Below are positions 45,632 to 54,603 of a stretch of 64,000 nucleotides of DNA, one piece after another (the first letter of the stretch is position 1; the number at the start of each line of letters is the position of its first letter). Source of the DNA: Desulfovibrio sp. Marseille-P6017 (GTDB taxonomy: Bacteria > Bacillota_A > Clostridia > Peptostreptococcales > Peptostreptococcaceae); NCBI GenBank assembly GCA_900604495.1, contig UWOR01000001.1:248001-312000 (forward strand). The letters are read 5' to 3'. A program made the translations under genes and the position numbers. Below the pieces are notes generated by a model that ran no database searches, had not been told where the DNA came from, and saw only the letters and a list, made by a program, of their open reading frames with translations.

Positions 45632-46549
45632 TTATTCGTCACAGCAACATATTTGTCCAGATATAATTATTCTTCTTTGATTAACTTCACCTGGTTGTAA
45701 AGTAGCAATTGTAACAGTAAGCAATCCATTAACAACACTAATATTTGGTTGTGGATCTAAATCATCACCATTTGCATCTCTAACTACTACATCACCTTCA
45801 TCAAAGCAGAATCTTGAATCAAATAAGTCTGTAACTACTACATTTGTAGCAGCTATAGTTCCTGTATTTATAAGTCTTATTGTATAAGTTAAATCATCAC
45901 CACATTCAACACATCTAACATTTCCTCTAATTGCCTTAAGTACTTCTACTCTAGCATATCTAATAGGAATATTTTGACTATCTAATTGAAGATCTTCAAC
46001 TTCATTAACTGTAACTGTAACTGTATTATCAACAGATTGAGATGCACCTACATCAGAGTTAACTTGAACTTTATAAGAGAATATAAACATGTCATTTGGA
46101 TCTAATCCTTCATTTGCAGTTATTATTAATGGATCTGTAGTTCCAACAGTAAAATCAACATCTTGATCAGTACCATTTGGAACATGAAGAACTACTTTTG
46201 CACTGTTAGGTACATATGTTGATATGTTATCTAAGTCATCTGAGATTTGTACTCCAGTTAATACTGTATCTCCTGTATTAATTACTGTAACTGTATAAAG
46301 AATTATATCTTCAGGTTCTGTAGCTTCTTTAGAAGCTGATTTAATAATTCTAAAGTCAGGATTTATTCCATTTACTATACATGTTCTAACTGGATTACTA
46401 ATAACAGAAGCTTCTTCTGCCTCCGCTTCAATTCCATCTTCAACTGGTCTATATTGATAATTTACAAATGCTACATTTCTTATTTCACATCCATCATCAC
46501 AAGTTTCTGGACATGATGTTTGTAATTTTTTCATAGTACTATCTTCCAC
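45632..46549 (-). CDS. DUF11-repeat protein without signal peptide, Cys-rich ends
   Basis: A 305-residue acidic protein with two DUF11-type Ig-like repeats (about 75-180, IIKSASKEATEPEDIILYTVTVINTGD; and about 198-298, VEVLKAIRGNVRCVECGDDLTYTIRLINTG). Cysteines cluster at the N-terminus (CPETCDDGC), in the linker (CVECGDD) and at the very end (CCCDE). DUF11 repeats usually occur in secreted surface proteins, yet no signal peptide or anchor is visible, which suggests release by mother cell lysis as in spore outer layers; this is inference. GTG start with AGGTG eight bases upstream. A second unknown gene precedes it by about 120 bp. Confidence 0.8.
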   Translation of the reverse strand: MEDSTMKKLQTSCPETCDDGCEIRNVAFVNYQYRPVEDGIEAEAEEASVISNPVRTCIVNGINPDFRIIKSASKEATEPEDIILYTVTVINTGDTVLTGVQISDDLDNISTYVPNSAKVVLHVPNGTDQDVDFTVGTTDPLIITANEGLDPNDMFIFSYKVQVNSDVGASQSVDNTVTVTVNEVEDLQLDSQNIPIRYARVEVLKAIRGNVRCVECGDDLTYTIRLINTGTIAATNVVVTDLFDSRFCFDEGDVVVRDANGDDLDPQPNISVVNGLLTVTIATLQPGEVNQRRIIISGQICCCDE

Positions 46550-46576
46550 AGTACTTTCACCTCTTAATATTGTATT

Positions 46577-46592
46577 AGTAGTAATTACTACT
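46577..46592. repeat. 16-bp perfect palindrome upstream of the DUF11 gene
   Basis: AGTAGTAATTACTACT, in the 5' leader of the DUF11 gene, about 30 bases before the GTG start. Could be an operator or a small hairpin. Confidence 0.45.
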
Positions 46593-46668
46593 TAATATAA
46601 TATATAAAATTATGTCGATAAACGTTACTATTTTTAAAATTCATGTCATAATTTATGTTTTTATGATT

Positions 46669-47145
46669 TTAATATTCAAATTTTGTAACTGAACTTACTT
46701 CAATCAAGTTATTATTTAATATTTTATAGTTTGTACTTAATACAGTGATATTTATTTCACTTACTCTATTTTTATCAAATGGTACACTATATTCATAGTT
46801 TTTATAATAATCATAATAGTGACTATGACCTTGTTTATTATAATAGATACGTAATTTTAATCTAAATCTTATAATCAAGCATTTATTATTGTGTTCTATA
46901 TAATAATCATGTAATTCTGCATTACCTTTTATAGAAAGATTATATATTTGTTGTTTATTTAAGCAAAGTTCACTAAGATCTACACAACCTTTAATACATT
47001 CAATTTGATAATAATTACATCTATGAATTTGAATTGATTCTGTATTGCTTTCTGTGATCTTAGTAATTATCTGGTCTGAATTATTATATGAATAAACAAC
47101 TTGTGCTTTATTTTTTAATACACAGTCATCGGATTTTTCAACCAT
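46669..47145 (-). CDS. Hypothetical protein, 158 residues
   Basis: I do not recognise this protein. It is rich in Tyr, Asn, Ile and Cys, has no signal peptide or membrane helix, and reads as mostly beta strands (QVVYSYNNSDQIITKI, CLIIRFRLKLRIYYN, EINITVLSTNYKI). A Tyr/His-rich stretch (HSHYYDYYKNYEY) lies near residue 115. Good ribosome binding site (AAAGGAGAATAATT). It probably forms a unit with the DUF11 gene 120 bp downstream. Composition and partner would fit a structural protein of the spore surface, but nothing proves it. Confidence 0.6.
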   Translation of the reverse strand: MVEKSDDCVLKNKAQVVYSYNNSDQIITKITESNTESIQIHRCNYYQIECIKGCVDLSELCLNKQQIYNLSIKGNAELHDYYIEHNNKCLIIRFRLKLRIYYNKQGHSHYYDYYKNYEYSVPFDKNRVSEINITVLSTNYKILNNNLIEVSSVTKFEY

Positions 47146-47255
47146 AATTATTCTCCTTTAAGTATAATTACTTTAATTTGGATTAATTTAGATATAATTA
47201 TCCCCTATATAATATACAAATTGTTGCAGATTTGTTACTTATTTTACATAAAAGC

Positions 47256-47293
47256 AAAAAAAGAGCTATCTCTTAATGAGATAACTCTTTTTT
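47256..47293 (-). terminator. Terminator of the PFOR gene
   Basis: A 16-bp stem with one mismatch (AAAAAAGAGCTATCTC / GAGATAACTCTTTTTT) and a short loop. Confidence 0.85.
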
Positions 47294-47306
47294 ATATATT
47301 AAGATT

Positions 47307-50300
47307 TTAGTGAACTAACTCGTAGCTAGCTAATCTCTTATAACTTTCTAATCTTTCTTTAGCACTTTGTTCAGCTTGAGCAAATAATTCTTCAGCTACA
47401 TCTGGGAATTGTTTTGCAACAGCAGAGTATCTTACTTGATTTAATAAGAATTCTCTGAAGCTTTCAGTTGGCTCTTTAGAGTCTAAGCTGAATGGATTCT
47501 TACCAGATGCTTGTAATTCTGGGTTGAATCTGTATAAATGCCAGTATCCAGCTTTAACAGCTTTATTTTCGTTTTCTACACTACGTCCCATACCTTCTTT
47601 TAATCCGTGAGATATACATGGAGCGTAGCAGATTATTAATGATGGTCCATCATATTTTTCAGCTTCTACTATAGCTTTCATGAATTGGTTCTTATCTGCA
47701 CCCATAGCTACTTGTGCTACGTATACATTTCCATAAGACATTGCCATCATACCAAGGTCTTTCTTTCTAGTTCTCTTTCCAGCAGCAGCGAACTTAGCCA
47801 TTGCAGCAACTGGAGTTGACTTAGAAGATTGTCCTCCTGTATTTGAGTAAATTTCTGTATCGAATACAAGAACATTTACATTTTCACCTGATGCAAGAAC
47901 ATGGTCTACACCACCGTAACCGATATCATATGCCCAACCGTCTCCACCAAGGATCCATTGAGATCTCTTAATTAAGTAATCTTCTCTTTCTTTTATTTCT
48001 TCAACTAAAGCTTTAACTTCAGCATTTTCTATATTGTGAGAGTTTGCTAATACTGCACTTACTTTAGCACTTGCAGCCTTAGAAGCTTCTCCATCTTCTT
48101 TAGCATCTAACCAAGCAGTAAATGCTTCTCTTGCTTCATCACATATATCCATAGCTAATAAGCTTTCCATATTTTCAGCTATTTTAGCTCTTATATGTTT
48201 AACTGCTAAATACATACCATATCCGAATTCAGCATTGTCTTCGAATAATGAGTTTGCCCAAGCAGGACCTTTACCTTCATGGTTAATTGTATATGGAGAT
48301 GATGGGTATGAACCACCCCAAATTGAAGAACATCCAGTAGCATTAGCTATCATCATTCTATCTCCAAATAATTGAGTTACGTTTTTGATGTATGCAGTTT
48401 CACCACATCCAGCACAAGCTCCTGAGAACTCATGTAATGGTTGTCTGAACTGACTTCCTTTTACAGTTGTTGGTGCCATTATGTCACCTTTTGGAGCAAC
48501 TTTTTTATGATCAGCTGCGAATGCCCAGTTATCAACTTCTTGTAATTGACTTTCAAGAGGCTTCATAACTAAAGCTTTATCTTTAGCTGGACATATGTCA
48601 GCACAGTTTCCACATCCTGTACAGTCCATTGGACTTAATTGTATTCTATATTGTAATCCTTCGAATCCTTTACCTATAGCTTTTTTAGCATTAAATGATT
48701 CTGGAGCATTTTGTAATTCTTCTTCATTTACAAGAACTGGTCTTATACATGAATGAGGACATATGAATGAACATTGGTTACATTGGATACAGTTTTCTAA
48801 TATCCATTCAGGAACATTAACAGCTATACCACGTTTTTCGTAAGCAGCTGTACCATGTGGCATAGTACCATCTTCTAAACCTTCATTAAATGCAGATACA
48901 GGTAATTTGTTACCTTGTTGTGCAGTTATAGGTCTTAATATATTTTTGATGAAGTATGGTTCTTCAACTTTTTCAACCTTTTCATCATTTGCATTAGCCC
49001 ACTCAGCTGGAACTTCAACTTTAACTAAAGAGTTTATACCTCTTTCAACAGCTTCGTAGTTCATGTTAACAACTTTTTCACCTTTTTTACCGTAAGCTTT
49101 AGCTATAGAATCTTTTAAGTATTCTACTGCTTGTTCTACTGGTATTATGTTTGCTAACTTGAAGAATGCAGATTGCATTATCATGTTTATTCTATTTCCA
49201 AGCCCTATTTCTTGAGCTATCTTAGTAGCATTTACAGTGTAGAACTCTATGTTATTTTGAGCTATAAATTGCTTTAAGTGAGCTGGTAAATGTTCTTCAA
49301 GACCAGCTTGATCCCATATTGTATTTAATACAAATGTTCCACCTTTTTTAAGACCTTCTAATAATCCATCATATTGATATACATAAGCTTGAGTATGACA
49401 TGCTATGTAATCAGCTTCGTCTATTAGGTAAGTTGATCTTATTGGCTCATCACCGAATCTTAAGTGAGACATTGTTACCCCACCAGATTTTTTAGAGTCA
49501 TAATCGAAGTATGCTTGTACATATTTCTTAGTATTATCACCTATTATTTTTATAGCTTGTTTATTAGCTCCAACTGTACCGTCAGATCCTAATCCCCAGA
49601 ACTTACATCTTACAGTTCCTGGAACCGCAACTTTTAATGGTTCTGATAATTCTAATGATCTGAAAGTAACGTCATCGTCTATACCTACTGTGAAGTTATT
49701 TTTTGGATTTTCTGAAGCTAAGTTATCAAATACAGTTTTTATTTCTGTTGGAGTAGTATCTTTTGATCCTAATCCATATATTCCACCTATTATCATAGGA
49801 GCATTTTCTTTATTGTAGTATGCAGAACGTACGTCTAAGTATAATGGTTCTCCTGGAGCACCTGGTTCCTTAGTTCTGTCTAATACACATATTCTTTCAA
49901 CTGTGCTTGGTATAGCATCCATTAAATGTTCTATTGAGAATGGTCTGTATAAGTGAACTTTTACTAAACCTACTTTTTGACCTTGTGCATTTAATGCATC
50001 AACAGTTTCTTCTATAGTTTCTGTTACAGAACCCATAGCTATTATTATGTTAGTAGCATCTTCTGCTCCATAATAATTGAATAATCCGTATTTTCTTCCT
50101 GTTAAGTCGCTCATTTTGTTCATGTATTTTTCAACTATTCCAACTATATCTTCATAGTATCTATTTGAACTTTCTCTAGTTTGGAAGTATACATCTGGGT
50201 TTTGAGCTGTACCACGAGTTACAGGATGATTTGGAGATAAAGCTCTATCTCTGAAAGCTTGTAAAGCTTCTCTATTTAATAAACTTGCGTAATCTTCATT

Positions 50301-50861
50301 TTCTAATAATTCAACTTTTTGGATTTCGTGAGAAGTTCTGAATCCATCAAAGAAGTTTATAAATGGTAATCTACCTTCGATTGCTGCTAAGTGAGCAACT
50401 GGAGATATATCAGCTACCTCTTGAACAGAACCTGATGCTAACATAACACATCCAGTTTGTCTTGCAGCCATAACGTCTTGGTGATCACCGAATATAGATA
50501 AAGCTTGAGCAGCTAATGCACGAGCACTAACATGGAATACCCCCGGTAAAAGCTCTCCAGCTGTTTTATACATATTTGGTATCATTAATAATAAACCTTG
50601 TGAAGCTGTGAATGTAGTTGTTAAAGCACCTGCTTGTAATGAACCATGGAATGTTCCAGCAGCACCTGCTTCAGATTGCATCTCTACAACACTTACTTTT
50701 TGCCCGAAGATATTTTTTCTACCTTGAGCTGACCATTCATCTACAACTTCTGCCATTGTTGAAGATGGAGTGATTGGGAATATAGCAGCTACTTCTGTAA
50801 ATGCATATGCAACGTGAGCAGCAGCTGTATTACCATCAACTGTTTTCATGAATTTTGCCAT
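47307..50861 (-). CDS. nifJ: Pyruvate:ferredoxin oxidoreductase
   Basis: Single-chain PFOR, 1184 residues, which oxidises pyruvate with CoA to acetyl-CoA, CO2 and reduced ferredoxin; a core enzyme of clostridial fermentation. N-terminal domain AYAFTEVAAIFPITPSS; two 4Fe-4S motifs, CIQCNQCSFICPH and CTGCGNCADICPA (about 685-760); then the TPP domain with GDGWAYDIGYGG and the third cluster cysteines in CAGCGE and CYAPC. Strong AAGGAGG before the ATG and highly biased codon use point to high expression. Monocistronic, with its own terminator. Confidence 0.97.
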   Translation of the reverse strand: MAKFMKTVDGNTAAAHVAYAFTEVAAIFPITPSSTMAEVVDEWSAQGRKNIFGQKVSVVEMQSEAGAAGTFHGSLQAGALTTTFTASQGLLLMIPNMYKTAGELLPGVFHVSARALAAQALSIFGDHQDVMAARQTGCVMLASGSVQEVADISPVAHLAAIEGRLPFINFFDGFRTSHEIQKVELLENEDYASLLNREALQAFRDRALSPNHPVTRGTAQNPDVYFQTRESSNRYYEDIVGIVEKYMNKMSDLTGRKYGLFNYYGAEDATNIIIAMGSVTETIEETVDALNAQGQKVGLVKVHLYRPFSIEHLMDAIPSTVERICVLDRTKEPGAPGEPLYLDVRSAYYNKENAPMIIGGIYGLGSKDTTPTEIKTVFDNLASENPKNNFTVGIDDDVTFRSLELSEPLKVAVPGTVRCKFWGLGSDGTVGANKQAIKIIGDNTKKYVQAYFDYDSKKSGGVTMSHLRFGDEPIRSTYLIDEADYIACHTQAYVYQYDGLLEGLKKGGTFVLNTIWDQAGLEEHLPAHLKQFIAQNNIEFYTVNATKIAQEIGLGNRINMIMQSAFFKLANIIPVEQAVEYLKDSIAKAYGKKGEKVVNMNYEAVERGINSLVKVEVPAEWANANDEKVEKVEEPYFIKNILRPITAQQGNKLPVSAFNEGLEDGTMPHGTAAYEKRGIAVNVPEWILENCIQCNQCSFICPHSCIRPVLVNEEELQNAPESFNAKKAIGKGFEGLQYRIQLSPMDCTGCGNCADICPAKDKALVMKPLESQLQEVDNWAFAADHKKVAPKGDIMAPTTVKGSQFRQPLHEFSGACAGCGETAYIKNVTQLFGDRMMIANATGCSSIWGGSYPSSPYTINHEGKGPAWANSLFEDNAEFGYGMYLAVKHIRAKIAENMESLLAMDICDEAREAFTAWLDAKEDGEASKAASAKVSAVLANSHNIENAEVKALVEEIKEREDYLIKRSQWILGGDGWAYDIGYGGVDHVLASGENVNVLVFDTEIYSNTGGQSSKSTPVAAMAKFAAAGKRTRKKDLGMMAMSYGNVYVAQVAMGADKNQFMKAIVEAEKYDGPSLIICYAPCISHGLKEGMGRSVENENKAVKAGYWHLYRFNPELQASGKNPFSLDSKEPTESFREFLLNQVRYSAVAKQFPDVAEELFAQAEQSAKERLESYKRLASYELVH

Positions 50862-51134
50862 ACTACGTAATCCTCCTTAATATATTACTACAAATGTAAT
50901 CTTTGTGAGGTAAATATTTGTTCTATGTATTTTGCACACAATTATCTCACTGATTAAACCAATTCTACATAATGGGATAAAATCCTTCTATTCTTTTTAA
51001 ACTTCTCAGTTATTAAGAAATTTAAGATATCTTCTTCTATTAATCAAATAATCATAATATGATATACCCATATATGTTTTATTTTAAACCTTTTTCAAAA
51101 ATTTATTTGTATTCTTAATTAATAAAAAATATTT
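50862..51134. other. Long PFOR leader / intergenic region
   Basis: About 270 bp with no credible gene. The PFOR promoter must lie here, but no -35/-10 pair is convincing and I see no clear Rex, CodY or CcpA site. No terminator is evident for deoC-directed readthrough. Confidence 0.4.
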
Positions 51135-51809
51135 TTAATATCCACCGTCAGATACTTCATCTCCACTTACTATAGCTATAGATGCACTTGCACCTATTCT
51201 ACTAGCTCCAGCATTTATAACAGCATCTGCGTCTTTTTTACATCTAACTCCACCTGATGCTTTTACTCCAATGTGTGGACCTACTGTATCTCTCATTAAC
51301 TTGATGTCCTCTGGAGTTGAACCACCTGTTCCAAATCCTGTAGAAGTTTTTACATAGTCAGTTCCAGCTTTTACAGCTAGTTCACAAGCTATCTTCTTTT
51401 CTTCATCAGTTAAGTAGCAAGTTTCTATTATTACTTTTACTAAAGCATTTTTATTTGCAGCATCTACAACTGCTTTTATATCTTTTTCAACTAAGTCATA
51501 ATTTTTATCTTTTAAAGCACCTATGTTTATAACCATATCTACTTCATCTGCACCTTTAGCTATTGCATCCTTTGTTTCAAATGCTTTAACTTCTGGTGTG
51601 TTAGCACCTAAAGGGAAGCCTATTACTGTACATACTTTAACATTAGATCCTTCTAACTCTTTTTTTGCTAACTCTACGTGAGTAGGATTTATACATACAG
51701 AAAAGAAATTATGTTCTTTTGCTTCGTTACAAACTTTTATAACATCTTCTTTTGTAGTCGTAGCTTTTAAAACTGTATGATCTATCATGTTTGCTATTTT
51801 ATTAGTCAT
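51135..51809 (-). CDS. deoC: Deoxyribose-phosphate aldolase
   Basis: A 224-residue class I aldolase that splits deoxyribose-5-phosphate to glyceraldehyde-3-phosphate and acetaldehyde in deoxynucleoside catabolism. The Schiff-base Lys is in [12 protein letters not shown], with catalytic partners in [12 protein letters not shown] and [15 protein letters not shown] precedes the ATG. The usual partners (deoD, pdp, cdd) are absent, so the gene is isolated here. Confidence 0.95.
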   Translation of the reverse strand: MTNKIANMIDHTVLKATTTKEDVIKVCNEAKEHNFFSVCINPTHVELAKKELEGSNVKVCTVIGFPLGANTPEVKAFETKDAIAKGADEVDMVINIGALKDKNYDLVEKDIKAVVDAANKNALVKVIIETCYLTDEEKKIACELAVKAGTDYVKTSTGFGTGGSTPEDIKLMRDTVGPHIGVKASGGVRCKKDADAVINAGASRIGASASIAIVSGDEVSDGGY

Positions 51810-52145
51810 ATTAAGTCTCCTTCTTTAATCAGTAATTTAGTACATACTATATATTACCACATTTTGGATACCTTTTAAAATTATGTTTATTAATAAATTG
51901 TATTAAGTTTATTAATAATTTATATAAAATATATTTTCCATAATAGAATTAATTATTATAAAATTTAGTAATATAAATTTTACCTGAATTAATAATATAA
52001 CTTTGAGTACTTTTTTTAAAGTAGGCACTTTTTTTGTATATAGTATACAAAAGTATACCTCCTATATTTTTAGATATCACCTTTTATGGTATAATATAAA
52101 ATATCAACTTTACAAAATAACTATTAATTTAAGAGGTGTTATATA
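51810..52145. promoter_or_regulatory. Divergent deoC-hxlR intergenic region with repeats
   Basis: 336 bp without a gene. It contains a direct repeat (GTTTATTAATAAATT at 51885-51899 and GTTTATTAATAATTT at 51907-51921) spaced by 22 bp, about two helical turns; an inverted repeat TTGTATA-TAG-TATACAA at 52034-52050 followed by a further GTATAC at 52053-52058; and a TATAAT at 52090-52095 for hxlR with only a weak -35. The inverted repeat is a candidate operator for the HxlR protein. Confidence 0.5.
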
Positions 52146-52532
52146 ATGAGTTCAGAAGTTTCATTTCACAGCAAATGTCACAAAAATAATAGCTGTGCTA
52201 AATATAATACTTGTCCAATGTTTTTATTTCATAAATTAGTTTCAGGGAAATGGAAACTTCTAATACTTTGGTATTTAAGTGACGGTTGTTTAAGATTTAG
52301 CGAATTAAAGAAAAAATTGCCAGAAGTTACACAGAAAATGTTAACAAATCAATTAAGAAGTTTAGAAAATGATAAACTTATAACTAGAAAAGTTTATGCT
52401 GTAATACCACCAAAAGTAGAGTACAGCTTAAGCGAAATGGGTGAAAAAATGATTCCCTTATTAGAAAACATGTATGCATACGGAATTGACTACTTAAAAT
52501 CTTCTAATGTTAATGATTCTACTAACGAATAA
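52146..52532 (+). CDS. HxlR-family winged-helix transcriptional regulator
   Basis: A 128-residue regulator with the HxlR signature: conserved Cys in NTCPMF, LVSGKWKLLILWYLSDG, LRFSELKKKLPEVTQKMLTNQLR, and PPKVEYSLSEMG. HxlR proteins often sense electrophiles, aldehydes or disulfide stress through the N-terminal Cys. Two more cysteines (CHKNNSCAKYNTC) precede it, which is unusual. The divergent neighbour is deoC, which releases acetaldehyde, so an aldehyde-responsive role is conceivable but unproven. GAGGTG ribosome binding site. Confidence 0.9.
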   Translation: MSSEVSFHSKCHKNNSCAKYNTCPMFLFHKLVSGKWKLLILWYLSDGCLRFSELKKKLPEVTQKMLTNQLRSLENDKLITRKVYAVIPPKVEYSLSEMGEKMIPLLENMYAYGIDYLKSSNVNDSTNE

Positions 52533-52625
52533 GCACTTCTCTATATCAAAATCAATCTAGTTAAAATAATTTCATTTATAGCTTAATCTATAAAATTTTT
52601 AATCCTAACTATAAAGTGTATAAAC

Positions 52626-52676
52626 AAAAATCCTAGTCATTTACAACATATTTTAGTTGCATGACTAGGATTTTTT
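52626..52676. terminator. Convergent terminator between hxlR and pduL
   Basis: A 15-bp perfect stem (AAAAATCCTAGTCAT and its complement) with a 20-base loop and A/T runs on both sides. Confidence 0.85.
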
Positions 52677-52696
52677 ATAAAGTTATTTAAAGTAGA

Positions 52697-53263
52697 TTAT
52701 TTTACTAACTCTACTAAGTCTCCATTTCTTACACCAGCAGCGTTTCCTTCTTCCATGTCAACGTGCATTTCTAAAGCGAATTTTTCACTAGCTCTAACTA
52801 ATACATTTTCGAACACTACAGCTCTTGGTCCAAAAGTTCTAACACTTACTATATCCTTATCTTTAACACCGAATTTTTCAGCATCTTCTAAGCTCATATG
52901 TATGTGTCTAGCTGCAACTATAGTTCCTTCTGGCATTTCAACTTCACCTTTAGGTCCTACTAATTTTAATCCTGGAGTTCCTGCTATATCTCCTGATTCT
53001 TTTATTGGAGCTTTTACTCCTAAAGCAAATCCATCAGTTAAAGATATTTCAACTTGAGTAGCTGGTCTAGCTGGTCCTAAAACTCTAACTCCTTTTATAG
53101 TTCCTTTTGGTCCTACTAAGTCAACTTTTTCTTCACAGGCAAATTGTCCTGGTTGAGATAATGGCTTTAATTCAGTTAATTGATGTCCTTCTCCGAATAA
53201 AGCATCTATGTCTGCTTGACTTAAATGTATATGTCTGTTTGATAAAGCTATTGGTAATTTCAT
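52697..53263 (-). CDS. pduL: PduL-type phosphotransacylase
   Basis: A 188-residue zinc phosphate acyltransferase (PTAC) with the paired metal motifs SNRHIHLS (about 8-15) and AARHIHMS (about 117-124), and GPKGTIKGVRVLGPAR. It interconverts acyl-CoA and acyl-phosphate. No microcompartment shell genes are seen, and the protein lacks an obvious N-terminal encapsulation helix, so it probably serves as the general phosphotransacetylase in acetate formation downstream of PFOR. Monocistronic. Confidence 0.92.
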   Translation of the reverse strand: MKLPIALSNRHIHLSQADIDALFGEGHQLTELKPLSQPGQFACEEKVDLVGPKGTIKGVRVLGPARPATQVEISLTDGFALGVKAPIKESGDIAGTPGLKLVGPKGEVEMPEGTIVAARHIHMSLEDAEKFGVKDKDIVSVRTFGPRAVVFENVLVRASEKFALEMHVDMEEGNAAGVRNGDLVELVK

Positions 53264-53343
53264 TTTGTATCCTCCTACAAATTTTATAAAATATTCACTC
53301 TAATTATACATAAAAATAATCCTAAAATCAAACAGTATATAAA

Positions 53344-54603
53344 TTATTTTGACAACTCTTTAAGTAAATCAAAATAACCAGGGAAAGATATATTTATGCA
53401 TAATTCGTTATCTAATTTAACATTTCCATCACTTATTAAGTTTGCTATAGAGAAAGCCATAGCTATTCTATGATCTTTAAATGTTTCAATATGAGCGCCT
53501 TTTAACTTTGATTTTCCCTTGATTATCATTCCATCTTCTAATTCTTCTATATCTGCACCCATATTTTTTAAATTATCTACCATTGCTTTTATTCTGTTAC
53601 TTTCTTTTACTTTTAATTCATGAGCATCTTTTATTATTGTTGTTCCTTCACATTGAGTTGCAAGAACTGCAATTACTGGTATCTCATCTATAAGCCTTGG
53701 TATAATTTCTCTATCAATAGTTGTTGCTTGAAGTTCTTTAGTGTATTTTACAAGTAAATCTCCAACAACTTCTCCACCAACAAATCTTTTATTTAGAATT
53801 TCTATATTACCATTCATTTTTTTTACTACATCTAGTATTCCAGTTCTAGTCTCATTTAATCCAACATTTTTTATAAGAACTTCTGAACCTTCACTAATTA
53901 AAGCTCCAACTATTATAAATGCCGCTGAAGAAATATCTCCAGGAACATATATATCTTGGTTAAATAATTCATCTACTGGATTTATTTTTATTTTCAAATC
54001 ATCAACACTTATATTTGCTCCAAAAGATTTAAGCATTATTTCTGTGTGGTTTCTAGATTTCACTTTTTCATGTATTATACTCTCTCCATCAGCATAAAGA
54101 CTAGCAAGTATTAAAGCAGATTTTACTTGAGCTGATGCTACTGGCATATGATAATCTATTGCTTTTAAATTTCCTCCATGTATAGTTATTGGAGTATAAT
54201 TTGCATCATCTTTTCCTTGAATTGTACATCCCATCTGTTTAAGAGGGTCTGTAACTCTTTTCATAGGTCTTTTGCCTATTGATTCATCACCAATTAAAGT
54301 TGATTCAAAATTATTTCCTGCTAAAATTCCCATCATAAGTCTTATAGTTGTTCCAGAGTTTCCAACATCTAAAATATCATTAGGCTTTTTTAAATCTTTT
54401 AAACCATTACCTTTTACAAAAACGTCTTTTCCTTGTATATCAATATCTACACCCATTTTTCTAAAACATGAAATGGTACTTAAACAATCTTGCCCCATTA
54501 AGAAGTTACTAATTTTATTATTCCCTTTTGATATAGATGAAAACATTATTGCTCTATGTGATATTGACTTATCCCCTATAAGTTCAAAACTTCCTCTAAG
54601 CAT
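53344..54603 (-). CDS. aroA: 3-phosphoshikimate 1-carboxyvinyltransferase (EPSP synthase)
   Basis: A 419-residue shikimate pathway enzyme adding enolpyruvate from PEP to shikimate-3-phosphate. Motifs: GDKSISHRA near the N-terminus, LDVGNSGTTIRLMMG, IGDESIGKRPMKRV, KVKESNRIKAM and KDHRIAMAFSI. The Gly-Asn-Ser-Gly-Thr sequence where class I enzymes carry NAGTA points to a class II-like, glyphosate-tolerant type; that is an inference. The start overlaps the aroB end by 8 bp. Transcription order is aroC, aroB, aroA. Confidence 0.95.
   Translation of the reverse strand: MLRGSFELIGDKSISHRAIMFSSISKGNNKISNFLMGQDCLSTISCFRKMGVDIDIQGKDVFVKGNGLKDLKKPNDILDVGNSGTTIRLMMGILAGNNFESTLIGDESIGKRPMKRVTDPLKQMGCTIQGKDDANYTPITIHGGNLKAIDYHMPVASAQVKSALILASLYADGESIIHEKVKSRNHTEIMLKSFGANISVDDLKIKINPVDELFNQDIYVPGDISSAAFIIVGALISEGSEVLIKNVGLNETRTGILDVVKKMNGNIEILNKRFVGGEVVGDLLVKYTKELQATTIDREIIPRLIDEIPVIAVLATQCEGTTIIKDAHELKVKESNRIKAMVDNLKNMGADIEELEDGMIIKGKSKLKGAHIETFKDHRIAMAFSIANLISDGNVKLDNELCINISFPGYFDLLKELSK

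Noticed and set aside
50862..51134. Rex or CodY operator upstream of PFOR
   Set aside because: Only loose partial matches were seen (for example TTGTGTGCAAAATAC), not enough to support a site.
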